Assembly: GCF_022682495.2 (NCBI RefSeq)
Contig: NC_071399.1
Location: 54,056,873 to 54,120,872, forward strand
Direction of reading: 5' to 3'
DNA from: Desmodus rotundus
Taxonomy: Eukaryota; Chordata; Mammalia; Chiroptera; Phyllostomidae
DNA: 64,000 nt
A program made the translations under genes and the position numbers. The notes under the pieces are model-generated. The model was not told where the DNA came from. It searched no databases and saw only the letters and a program-made list of their open reading frames with translations. Below, one piece after another: positions 47,173-57,440 of this stretch. Within the stretch, counting starts at the first letter, position 1; every line of letters starts with the position of its first letter.

Positions 47173-49989
47173 TTATACCTTCCAAGAATCATCTCAAGCC
47201 CATCCAGAATCCTTTACATTTAAATCCAATAGATTAACAGCCAGCCTCCTCTCTGGTCTACCAAAAGCCACAATCTAAATTTTCCTTTTCTGCCTCTTCT
47301 CTAGATGTTTGGTGCTTAAAAGGATAAGGTCCTTCAAGATAAAAAAAGAGACCATGTGTATTCACAGTGTTGTGGTCATATGAGACTCAGTGTGAACATC
47401 ATTAAACCAATATTCATAAAGAGGTGTCGGGGATGGCTCATACTGAACTCTGAGCCCTCACAGATCCTGGGCTACTCTCAAGCCCACTGTAGCATAAGTA
47501 CTGCCCTGGGTTGTTCTCCTACATGCCTTTCATAACTGCTACCTGTGAATGATGTTGCTGATTCAGAGGAGGTTCCTGGAGGAGAGATAGGCTTCTAGAG
47601 GCATTATCCATGTATCCAAGACCCTCACTGGCTTCTCTCTGACCAGCAAATCCATATGTTCATATATTTAGGTCTATAATTATGGTCACGACTCCTATGT
47701 TGATCTTTAACTTGCCCAGAGAAGTGGTCAATTGGGGGTAAGAAGTGCCGATGAGGGCAGGTGGCACAGTGACCATACTGTGTGATAAAGACCTATGGGA
47801 GCCTTGGGTGTGCTAATAAATAGAGTGGTCCTTCAAACCTGTATTCTTTCATTGTAGTTGAAAAACTATAAAAATAAAAAAACACTCACAGGCCCCACCA
47901 ACCAGAAATGACAAATGTTAATGTTTGTCATATTCATTGTAGATCTATTTAAATAAAAGAAATAAAACATTACAAAAAAGATTTAAGTCCCCTAAGCCTA
48001 AGTCCTTTAAATATTCAGTTTACATTTATTTTGAAGAATGGTGGTGAGAAAAGGGCAGAAAAGGGTAATCACACTCTTCTACTCCCAACAGTTCAGCTCT
48101 CTCCAAACTTGCTGGCTCCAATTAGCAACCAAAAAGCAACACAATTAATGGACAAATGATCCTAGAAGGCAGTTTAGCAGCTGATCACCCCTACCCAATC
48201 CCAGGTTCCCCCATCCTAACATGCCAATCACACGCAGAACTGTCTTTGAGAGGATTTTTGGAAACTATAATTTCCCAGGCCTAGTTGTATTCATGGGGAT
48301 TTCGATGGTAGTTATTAACTGATTGTCTGTGCACTGCCAAGGCCTGTTAATTCCTCCTTGTCTGGCTGAAGTCATATGAGCCATGCCCACATGGTCAAGC
48401 AAATTGGCAGTTTGTGCCCATAGCCAGGAGTAAGAAACAGCAAAACAATCCAGTCTTGCTCTTCTTTTTCCCCCTACATCTCTACTGCTACAGTAAATCA
48501 GATTGATAATTTTCTTTTAGCTGCATCTGAAACTAATGCCTTTAGCCTAAGAATTTCTGTTATATCACTCAGCTCATGGTAAGAGCAGTGGGCTTCTCTG
48601 ATTAGTGAAGCTGAACAGCAGAAATGAATCACAGCACCTTTGTATTCTAGAACATGGGTCTGGGATGAATGAATGCAGGAGGTCGGCCAAAACATAGCCC
48701 TAGTGACTCAATTCTTAAATGGTTTTAAATGAACTTAAGTCTGGAGACTTATGCTGAATAAATATCTCCATTCAATAAGCTTTACAGAGAGGAATGAGGT
48801 GGTAGGATTAGGGAAAGAAAGGCCAAGGAAAACACCTGCATCTAATAATCTTTTGCTCTCAGTTTCCCTCTCCAAAAGATGGGGCCACTTATCATTATCT
48901 GCTCTCAGAGGGCTGTCACTGTGAGCAGTTTATTTTAGAAAGTGCCTTGGAAAATACCTTACAACAAATCAAAGACAATTTTTACAGGGACAAGAGTTAG
49001 GCTTTATACCATAAAAGAAGAAAATAATGGACCTAGTCTATGAGATCAGCTAACCATCCAACCAGGAAAGCAGGAGTTATGATGGCTCTGCTCAGAAAAC
49101 TGGAAGAAATTGAGGTGCTCTTACAAGCCAACTGAATAAAAGCTAGAGAGCTAAACTTTCTATCGTTTGATAATTGGGTAGAGCACAACAAGTCCTAAGA
49201 ATACCAGCAGGGTGGAAGAAAGGGCATACCAGGAATTTGCATAAAGTCAAATAGGCTTGGGAAGAAAGTTAAAGGTTGCCTGATTCATCTCCTAGCTGAG
49301 ACCCCCCTTGCTCAAACTGGTCCTCTCTTGAGACAAGGGAGCAGCCTTTTCCATCAGCTGATGGTCTTGCCTTTGCTTGGAAGTTCCCAGTGAGAGGGAA
49401 TTACCACTTCTTGAGGTAGCCCATCTCAGTTTTGAGTATCTTGCCTCATTATAGATGGTTTATTAAATCTCCCGCAGGAAACATTACTTCATTGAGTCAA
49501 CCTCATTTCCTAAACCTTCCTGCCTGGATATGTCCTAGTTGGTCCATGTCCCTGAGAAGGCATACCACTCACAGTTGGCCATAGCACTCCAGACGGAGCT
49601 AACCATCTGTAAGCAGCGTGGAACTGCTATCGGCAGACTTCTCCATGCCCCCTTTGGCATCCTCCTGAACCTCTCTCTCACCTGTGTTCTGTGGTAGCAG
49701 AGTGAGGAAAGGAGGGGAGGATGGAAGCAGGGAGCATGTCCCTGATAATGCCTTGGTAGGTGAGACAGGGCCCTGCCTTTTATTTCCAACCTTCACACTC
49801 ACCATTTTACCTCCTCTCTGCTCTGGGGTTTTGTCTGCTCTTTGTGTTTGTGACAAGCATAGAGTTAAACTTTCTGGAGACACTGCTGGCAGATTATATT
49901 CTACAGCTGAAATACTTCTGGGTAAAATCTGACAGAATCACAGCATGTCAGAAGATACATCTTGGCTCAATACTGCATATGCTTCATCA
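47173..49989. other. Intergenic, mostly unassigned
   Basis: One weak MIR lies at 48850. The rest, including AT-rich 47860-47970, shows no element or gene that I can name. Confidence 0.45.
48850..48975 (+). repeat. MIR fragment
   Basis: CTCAGTTTCCCTCTCCAAAA, GATGGGGCCACTTATCATTA and AGTGCCTTGGAAAATACC resemble the MIR core and tail. Confidence 0.45.
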
Positions 49990-50170
49990 TGCAGGGGTTC
50001 TCAAAGGGTGATTCTTTGACCTGCAGCATTAGCATCATTTGGGAACTTGTGAAAAATGCAAATATAGGAACTTACCCCAAACATATTGTTTCAGAAACTT
50101 CTGGGCTGCAGCCCAGCACTCTGTTTCAACAAGCCCTCCAGGTGATTCTGATTTAAGAGCCACAGCTAGA
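49990..50170 (+). mobile_element. MER5-type non-autonomous hAT element
   Basis: GGGGTTCTCAAAGGGTG at the left, AGCATCATTTGGGAACTTGTG, GAAAAATGCAAATATAGGAA and CCAGGTGATTCTGATTTAAG follow the order of MER5, the short hAT-Charlie derivative. The right terminal repeat is decayed. Confidence 0.72.
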
Positions 50171-51639
50171 GTGAATGCTGTTGGTGCCCCACCCACAAGC
50201 ACCCATGGGGCCAGTGCAGGCCTTTCTAGCTACTGTGAGTCCTGGCTGCTGAAGGCTCATGATGGCTCTCTTCTCAAGAGAATTGCCCTCAACCTAATGG
50301 CAGGCCCCATGCTGTGTAACTTCTTCCTCTTTCCAGAGGGCAGTGACTGATGTGGGGGAAGAAAAGGTTGTTCCATTGTCTCAAGAGAGGACCAGTTTGA
50401 GCTCCAGAGCTCAGATAGGATAGGTTGAAACTACGACCACTATTGTTGACCTCTCATCCCCTGCCCTCTCCTGCTGGCCTCTCTCCCCTTCTAAGAGTAT
50501 TTTCTCAATAAGTGATTTTCAGAAAAATCCCCATCTCGGGATGTACTTAGTAACTTATGACAACCACCCCAAGTTAATTAGGGAACTAAAGGATTTGTAA
50601 AGATACTTATAGATATAGATACTTAAAGATTTATAAAGAGCCCCATATGGGTACCTGAAAATATCTAGATAATTACAAAGAATGTGATTTTTACTAGCTT
50701 TTGTACATAGTCATAGCCTGGGAGTTGCCCCACTGCATTCGTGGGGGGGAACACCAGGACAGATGGGTGACATTCTTGAATTTCTTTAGTGCAGGATGCT
50801 GACCCAGTCCTTAGCATTCCTGCAGCACTGCAGCAACTTCATTAGTCCATTCTCAAACCTCCAGTGAGGCTGATGATTGAGGGCTTTTGGCAGATAAGCA
50901 GAATGAATCACAACGAGGTTAAGTGAGAGCTAAAAGTCAGTAGCTGAATAAAATTAAGATTCCATCCCTACCTACTCATCTAGCACCTCCAATACCCCAG
51001 TTCTTTCTCTGATGATTTAATGACATTCATTAGAAGCAAATTTTCACTCCTCAACAGTGACTTTCCTAGAATTGATATGAAGAAAATTTGGCAAACTAGA
51101 CAAAACCCTAATATGATTAGAGACTAATATCCAACAATTAGCGTAGAAAACAATTTGATGCTTCTATCAGCTTAATGGTTTGTTGTGTTTAAAGAACACA
51201 AGTGAAGATTTAACAATTGTTTGGATTATTTAGGATAATTATTTAGGACAATTATTTGGATTATTTGAATTATTTAGTTTCAGATACCAAACTGGACTAG
51301 GCCACATCAAACCTCTGGGTATATGGTTCCACAGACCTCTGAGAGTATCTTGAATTGGGTCTAAAATGATGCTGCTGTATTGAAACTAGAAGATGAGGAG
51401 GGTGTTACCTTCAATAGGTAAGGTGACTTGTTTCATGGTCATGGCTAGTGGTGCTTCTGCATCCTCCAAGCACTCCTGGAGTCATTAGACTAGCTGGGGT
51501 GGATGAGGTGCTGAAATCTATTGGTCATGTTGATTTGAAGGCATATTTAGCACAGACCACCTGTGGGGAGGTATGTTGATTTGTAGATGCAGAGTCTTTT
51601 GGCTATGGTGTGTAACCATGACCTTCTGTACTTGGCTCA
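50171..51639. other. Intergenic, mostly unassigned
   Basis: Only the AT-rich tandem repeat at 51222 and a locally repetitive AAGATACTTA stretch at 50597-50635 were seen. No gene. Confidence 0.45.
51222..51278 (+). repeat. AT-rich tandem repeat of an ATTATTTRG-like unit
   Basis: Five copies of (GA)NNATTATTT(A/G)G-like units of 9-13 bp (GGATTATTTAG, GATAATTATTTAG, GACAATTATTTG, GATTATTTG, AATTATTTAG). Confidence 0.6.
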
Positions 51640-52270
51640 GTGAATCATTCTATTCAGCAAGTGCTTTTATTGAATCCCTATTATGTACCATTCAGTTTAC
51701 CAAGTGCTAGGAATAGAGAGATGAAGGACACAGACAGCCCTTGAAATCATGGGTCAGTGCAGGAGATGGATAAGCGGAACAACAATTATCCTCAGTTTGG
51801 TAAGTACTAAGGCAGTACACAGGAGGTGCACTCTGCCCTGTCTGGCTGGCGGCTGGGAAGAGGGGGTGAAGTGACTCTTGAACAATTTTGAAGGATAAGA
51901 AGAAAGGGCCAAAGAAGAGAATGGGTGGGGTAGAGAGAAAGAGAGGCAATAGAATGCCATTCCAGGCAGAAGGATAGGATGGAGAGGTGAAACACAAGTA
52001 GATCTTTCTGGCTGAAACGCCAAGTGTGTGTGGGGGTAAGGGAGTTGGGGAGAGGAAGGGCAGCAACAGGACCATGGAGGGAGGCAGGGGCTGCAACAAG
52101 AAGGGTCTGGGATGTCATGGACAGCACTGCAGACTTTGTCTTAAAGACAATAGGAAGTTATGAGGGTATTAATCAGGAGAGTGACAAGATCAGATGCTTC
52201 GAAAAGGTCTTTATGGCATCGATGTGGAGGATTGAATGGTAAGTCCAGGGAATGCCATGAGAGATTTTTG
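51640..52270 (+). repeat. Ancient interspersed repeat, second copy of the 16780-17640 family
   Basis: Shared landmarks in order: TATTCAGCAAGTGCTTTTATTG, TGCTAGGAATAGAGAGATGA, GCCATTCCAGGCAGAAGG, AATAGGAAGTTATGAGGGTA and GAGAGTGACAAGATCAGATG. It is diverged, and the local ORFs have no family match. Confidence 0.6.
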
Positions 52271-52324
52271 CTGGAATCCAGGATGGAAGCAATGAAAATT
52301 TGAATAAGGTGGTATCCTCATTCT

Positions 52325-52520
52325 GTATCAGATAGATCTTGAACTTAATGCCAGTTCTTCCTAATATTAACTGGGGGATCTATAGCAAGTTACTTTACCT
52401 CTCCAAGTCTCACTAACCCCATATATGATATGATTTAATGAGTTCTTATCTAGTAAGGTTGTGAGAATTAATTATAAATGCTTGATACAATGCCTGGAAT
52501 TCAATAATCACTAAAAAAAG
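52325..52520 (+). repeat. MIR SINE
   Basis: CAAGTTACTTTACCTCTCCA, GGTTGTGAGAATTAATTATA and ACAATGCCTGGAATTCAATA are in MIR order. Confidence 0.75.
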
Positions 52521-53951
52521 ATACCCTTATTCTTATTCTTCTTGTGCAGCCAGCCTGATTTGGATAGTTCCCCTAAAAACAGGCACTGAAACAAGAACGT
52601 GGGCAGCAGATCTCAGGAAGCACAGTGAGGAAAGTGAGACAGAGAAGGAGAAAAGCCAATGGAGGGGGCATTGCTGAGTGGGTTGCTGCTATGGGCAACT
52701 GGGGCTCCAAGTCACTTGGGGCCCTCAGTGGATGGGAATTGTCCCTGCATGGAATGGGAAAATTGGAGTGTTTATACACTAATACTTGTCCCTGATTGGC
52801 TGAAGGATGACTATGTAGGTCTTAAATCACCAGTACTTCCAGACTGCTCTGTGCACAGACTGTACCAGCTTCTATGGTTCCAACACTGGTGGGACCCCAA
52901 ATCCTCAGCAAGTCTCAAGCAACAGAGACAGATACTTGAGATGGAGGCTCACCTAATAAGGTCGTTGTGCAGCCAGAAGTATCCATTGCAGTTGAGGTGA
53001 ACTCAGAGGTCAGCAGTGGGGGTGTGGGCAGAGAGCATCATATCTGCTACAGTGGTGTGAAAGGACAATTAAACAATATGTTGGAAACAGACCTTGGTGA
53101 GTAGAAGTAAGAAAAATGGTGAAGTTATAACCTGACTTTTGTATTTTGGGTTTGGTGTAAAAACTGCAGTCCCATTCTCTGAGCTTAAGACAATTGCCAG
53201 AGGGGTAGTTTTGGGGTAATATTGTCAGAGAAGGAGGGGTGTGTTGAGTGAGGTATTTGTGATATTGCCAAGTGTCATACTGGGTTGGCAAGTGAAATTT
53301 CCCTAATTCTGTATTAATTATGCAGGCTTCACTTTGTCATGTTGCGATTCCTTAAACAAGTTTTGTACGGGCCAATCCTGTACTCTGATAACAAGTGAAG
53401 ACTTTTTCCCCTGCTACAAGAGCATATTTAATCTGGTGCTTTAAGTGATGGCTTTTAAAACTGTCTGTTGTCTCTTTCTACCTGCTGTTCACTTATTGGG
53501 TGACTTTGAACTTGTGGGCGAATTCCCTTGTGGGTGAATTCCCTTTAAGATGATTTCCCTCTGAAGAAAGGGAATAATAAATTCTCTCTTGAGTTATTGC
53601 ATAGCTGTTGAAAACTAAATAGCATTTTCAAAACCATTCTGAGTTGTTGCAAAGCACAGTGCCCCATTGAGCATTGAATTACTTTGCTTCAGTTTGCTTT
53701 CAAAACTTACAGCATTCCAATTATCCTATTGTTACTGAATTCAGTACTAAAGTGAATATGCTTGTTTACTAAAATGGAATTTTTATATGACAAAAGCTTA
53801 TATTTGGCAAGTGAGATAAGCCAAATATTTAGCTAATTATGCCATGGAACTTATCCTAATTTTCTATATATTTTACATATGTATTTTTTTCTCCATGTGC
53901 ATATATATTTGTATTTGGAGCCATGCATCTGTTTTTGCTCTATTTTAGAAT
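52521..53951. other. Intergenic, repeat-poor; contains the 16-bp tandem repeat
   Basis: No transposon was recognised. The 53290-53830 part is AT-rich with TATTAATTATG and similar motifs and is a candidate regulatory element downstream of PCDH8. Confidence 0.4.
53512..53559 (+). repeat. 16-bp tandem repeat, two near-identical units plus one degenerate
   Basis: TTGTGGGCGAATTCCC (53512-53527) and TTGTGGGTGAATTCCC (53528-53543) differ at one base. TTTAAGATGATTTCCC (53544-53559) is a degenerate third unit. Confidence 0.8.
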
Positions 53952-53961
53952 CCATTTTTTC

Positions 53962-54044
53962 TTTTTTCTTTTTTTTTTTTGAGTAACTTTTTTTTTTATT
54001 GTTATTCAATTGCAGTTGTATGCCTTTTCTCCCCATCCCTCCAC
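53962..54044 (-). mobile_element. 5'-truncated L1 insertion (about 80 bp)
   Basis: TTTTATTGTTATTCAATTGC and the following CTTTTCTCCCCATCCCTCCAC match the 3' end of the full-length L1 (39823-39860) closely. CCATTTTTTC at 53952-53961 and 54045-54054 is a perfect 10-bp target duplication. It is a very short, probably recent, insertion from the same L1 lineage. Confidence 0.85.
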
Positions 54045-54054
54045 CCATTTTTTC

Positions 54055-55511
54055 AATAGATGTTGAAATCACTTACATTTTAATTTTTTGAAGTGGTTTC
54101 TTTGATGGATATTTTATTATAGGAAGCAAAGAACACCCAAGTCAATGAGGCCAGACATAAAAATGTGAAAAGGTAAAGTCTGGCTTTAGTTTTCTCTTTC
54201 AAGGTAAGCTCTTGCTTCCCCAAGAGCTTTCCCAGGTCCCAGGGCTCAGAACCAAGGTGCCCAAGGGTTGTTGGTCTCTATCTCCAGAGGTGTTGGCGGT
54301 ACCATCACAATTGTCTAAGGCTGGTGAGCGTGCCTGTGTGGTTTACTTTAGCCATACTTGTTTGTAGAGTGTTGACTGTACATGAGTGAAAGTGGAAGAG
54401 GTGAAGAGATCAAACCAGTGTCAGAACAAGGCCAGACATCTTGGGTCTGTTTCTTTTTCCCTAGGGGGAAGGGCTGCACTGACAGTTATAGTACAGACTG
54501 GCTCCGAAGGAAGGTAAAGAAAGGGGGAGATAGAATGTAGTGGGTTTTACTATAGACCAGGCATTGTCCTAGGTATGCTGCATACATATTATCTCATTTA
54601 ATTTAATAAAACATGTGTTTTCTAAAAATGTGCTTGAGAATAAACATTTTCAGAGGAAAGCAGGAAGCCTTTTTTTATATAAGCCCTGTTTCTCTGAGGG
54701 TTCCTGACGCTGACCCCCAGAAGAACCCCACCCCCCTTTTATTTTTTTTAAAAATAATTTTAAGGATTGAACTGTGTTTGATATTTTTTAAGTTCCAAGC
54801 AAAAATAAGGTCTTTAATAGTCATATGTGTAAGGGAAAATTTTGACAAAAAAGTTGTAGAGGTTTTGCAAATGAAATTTTTGGAATAATGAAATGGTTTG
54901 CACAATACAAAATAAACTAATGACAGTGACATTATTTTACTTTTGAATGACAAAAGCAAGCAAACCCCTTCAGAGATTGGGTGCTTTTAGACTGTAGTGT
55001 GGGATTATTTATTCTTCTGCTCTGCATTTGATGGGATTGCTCGAGAATAAAGCTTTAGATATTAGAATAGGAGGTCTACTCCCCTGGCACTTGGTTATCA
55101 CGGTGCTGGAACTGTCTGATAATCTGGCCACATCCAATGTTTTCTTTCAAAATATGAGTTCTGGGCAGTACGAGCTTGTCAGGCACAGGTTCAGCTTAGT
55201 TGCCTGTAGAAACTGCAGAACTTTGCACAGGCTGTGGGTGGAGAAGCACTTGTGTGTGCCCACCCTGCTGTTCAGTTTGGAGCTGAATAACTGGTTTCAA
55301 TTATGACTTCAACAGGCAGCTTTAAGCACTTCTTTATTCATTACAGTGCCTCACACTCTATAATTAATAATAAAGGAACATAGGCACTTCATAAATATAA
55401 AGGGCTAAACAATAATCAGGCAGTAAAGGCAATGCATTGGGACTTTTCCACCTAAACACTTTATTTCTTTCAAGTAAAAACCAAAAAACAAAGAACTTTT
55501 GTTGCTTCATT
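54055..55511. other. PCDH8 downstream region, nothing recognised
   Basis: No repeat family or coding frame was identified. The 91- and 94-codon frames at 54613-54959 overlap on opposite strands in AT-rich DNA and are not credible genes. Confidence 0.45.
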
Positions 55512-55580
55512 TTCTTTTTTTACTTTTTTATTGTTAACACTATTACAGATGTTCTCTTTTCCACCTTATTTTATTTTCTT
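55512..55580 (-). mobile_element. Possible diverged L1 3' end fragment
   Basis: TTTTTTATTGTTAACACTATTACAG followed by a TCTTTTCCACC stretch resembles the same L1 3' end but is older. No target duplication was seen. Confidence 0.45.
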
Positions 55581-55602
55581 GCTTTGAATAATAAGTTTGA
55601 AT

Positions 55603-55805
55603 TTTATTCTGGCCACTTATTGTGTGAATTTGGGCATTTTACCTAACTCCACTGTGCCCCATTTTAAAAAATCTGTGAAATGGAGATAATGATAGCTTCC
55701 ATCTCAAGGAGATAGAGGGCTAAATGGGATAATTCATGCAGAGTGCTTTGTAAGGAGCTTTGCTCATGTAAAAGCTTGTTCAGTAAATGTTAGCTCTCAT
55801 TATCA
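55603..55805 (+). repeat. MIR SINE
   Basis: GTGTGAATTTGGGCATTTTA, AATCTGTGAAATGGAGATAA, GGGATAATTCATGCAGAGTG and TTCAGTAAATGTTAGCTCTC are in MIR order. It is the clearest old SINE near PCDH8. Confidence 0.8.
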
Positions 55806-55912
55806 TTTTAATTTTAAATGAAATGAATGCATAGAGTAAAAGGCAAAGGTCCTAAAAACCTTCCATTATGTACATTTTCAAACACAAACAAACAAATAGA
55901 TTGGTATAATTA

Positions 55913-55928
55913 CCCCCCCCCCCCCCCC
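55913..55928 (+). repeat. C16 homopolymer
   Basis: Sixteen consecutive C in AT-rich DNA, followed by GCACACATACCC. It may lie in a decayed repeat (55850-56060). Confidence 0.95.
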
Positions 55929-56074
55929 GCACACATACCCATGCTAGCATTGACAGTAATAAATATTTATCAATCTTATTGTATATAGCAAATTTTGAAA
56001 GTGAATTCCAAGCATCATGTAATTTCACCCATAAATTTGAGTGTCTTTTTTGATATTAACATTCTTAATATGCT

Positions 56075-56250
56075 AAGAACTCCTTGGGACTATGTCCTCT
56101 TAACCTTGAACTCCAGCTCCTAGGAATTACTATGGTTAGTAAAATCTCAACCAATATTTGTTTAATTAGTGAAGAACAGCCCTAACTGCTTTCTTTGACT
56201 TTGTGGTATATGCTCCATAAATATCTGTTGAGTGAATAAGCAAGGACAGG
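56075..56250 (+). repeat. L2 tail fragments
   Basis: AAGAACTCCTTGGGACTATG ... CAACCAATATTTGTTTAATT and the adjoining CCATAAATATCTGTTGAGTG look like two overlapping L2-type tails. Confidence 0.45.
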
Positions 56251-56501
56251 AGTTCACAGAGTTCCTGATATTTATGGAGATGCACATGTTTTTCAAAATC
56301 AACACATATTTTTAATACTTTGATGAGACTTTCCGATACTTGAATCCCACAGGTTTAATATTTCTGTGAACATTAATAGTGGTCAAATAACTAGCCCTTC
56401 CAAGGTTTAATTCTGGTATTCAAACTATTTGTGAATGTCTGACTGTAGTAGGCAACTTCATGAAAAGAAATTAGCAGATTCTTCAAACACATGACCAATT
56501 C

Positions 56502-56507
56502 TTTATT
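56502..56507 (-). terminator. Distal candidate polyadenylation signal AATAAA
   Basis: TTTATT on the plus strand reads AATAAA on the PCDH8 strand, about 560 nt after the stop codon, with a GT-rich element within 25 nt downstream. Confidence 0.5.
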
Positions 56508-56732
56508 ACTGTGCTTATAAGTGACATGGTTTACAGAAAACCAAATGCAATTAAATAACATTGAACTTTAAATCTACCACAGACTCAAGATATACAAGTT
56601 ATACTTGGCAAGGCAAAACTTCTCAAACACTAGGTTGTTTCAGGTAAAAGATAAATTTCCATTAAGTAATTCCAACATGTTTTGTTTTTTGTCTTACAGA
56701 CATTTCCTTTGGCAATAACTTCTACTTTAGCT

Positions 56733-56738
56733 TTTATT
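56733..56738 (-). terminator. Proximal candidate polyadenylation signal AATAAA
   Basis: This AATAAA lies about 330 nt after the PCDH8 stop codon, inside a very AT-rich stretch. The downstream sequence is less GT-rich than at the distal candidate, so it may be an alternative or unused site. Confidence 0.4.
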
Positions 56739-57066
56739 ATATAAAAATATAACAAAATTTCATTATATACAAACATTACATTACACAATGTACAGGTTAA
56801 AAACACTAAGAAAATGGCAAGCTGCAAGTGAAATTAAAGTCAATAGCATGATAAGAAAAATTAAATACAGCACACATTTCATAAAAATTACATTAACTAC
56901 ATTTTTGTTTGCAAATACCAAACAGTACCATGTGATTGGAAATAACTTCCAACAACTTCATTTTAAGGCACATCTTGCATATTTATATACACAACACTGA
57001 AACCGGTCAATAACTTAGGGGCTTCTCAGAGCGACCTGTATATGTGTGAAGACATGCAGCACGAGG

Positions 57067-57440
57067 TTACACATTTTCATCGGCTTCCTTCTTTGGGGAG
57101 AGGTACCTGCCAGGAGGGGACTGATAGAGGGGTACCCCGATCTCTTGCAAGTCTGGGAGCCTCCCTGGACGAGGAGGGGAGAGTAGAGTGACTGTCCTGT
57201 CATAGTCTCTGTGCAGCACTTTCTCATAGACGCTCTGCAGTCCCACCGTCTTTGGCAGCTGGGCCTGGTAGTAATTGTCTCTGCGCAGAGGATCCCGAGG
57301 CAGAGACGTGCTCTTACAGAAGGTTGACATCTGGGCTGGTGGGTGAGTGGAGGGATGCGTGTTGGGAGCCCCACATGACGGGCTCCAGCAGCGGTCAGAG
57401 TGGCCCAGAATCTTACACTCGGCCGTGCACGCCCACAGTC
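57067..57440 (-). other. PCDH8: PCDH8 coding exon 3 with stop codon
   Basis: The acceptor is TTATGTTAG|GACTG. The split codon G|GA restores [19 protein letters not shown], a cysteine-containing block conserved in delta protocadherin tails. The exon contributes 123 further residues and ends at TAA (57069-57067) after ADENV. The final block [22 protein letters not shown] is characteristic of PCDH8. Confidence 0.94.

Larger units (their letters stand above)
56502..57066 (-). other. PCDH8: PCDH8 3' untranslated region (inferred)
   Basis: This AT-rich region follows the stop codon and contains no recognisable transposon. Two AATAAA signals occur on the minus strand, at 56738-56733 and 56507-56502. 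The distal one is followed by a GT-rich stretch (GGTCATGTGTTTG), as expected downstream of a cleavage site, so I draw the UTR to it. Which site is used is inference. Confidence 0.6.

Noticed and set aside
53512..53559. Possible CRISPR-like or phage-type repeat arrays
   Set aside because: Tandem units are directly adjacent without spacers and the genome is mammalian.
54613..54959. Overlapping ORFs of 91 (plus) and 94 (minus) codons downstream of PCDH8
   Set aside because: AT-rich chance frames on opposite strands; no homology or gene signals.
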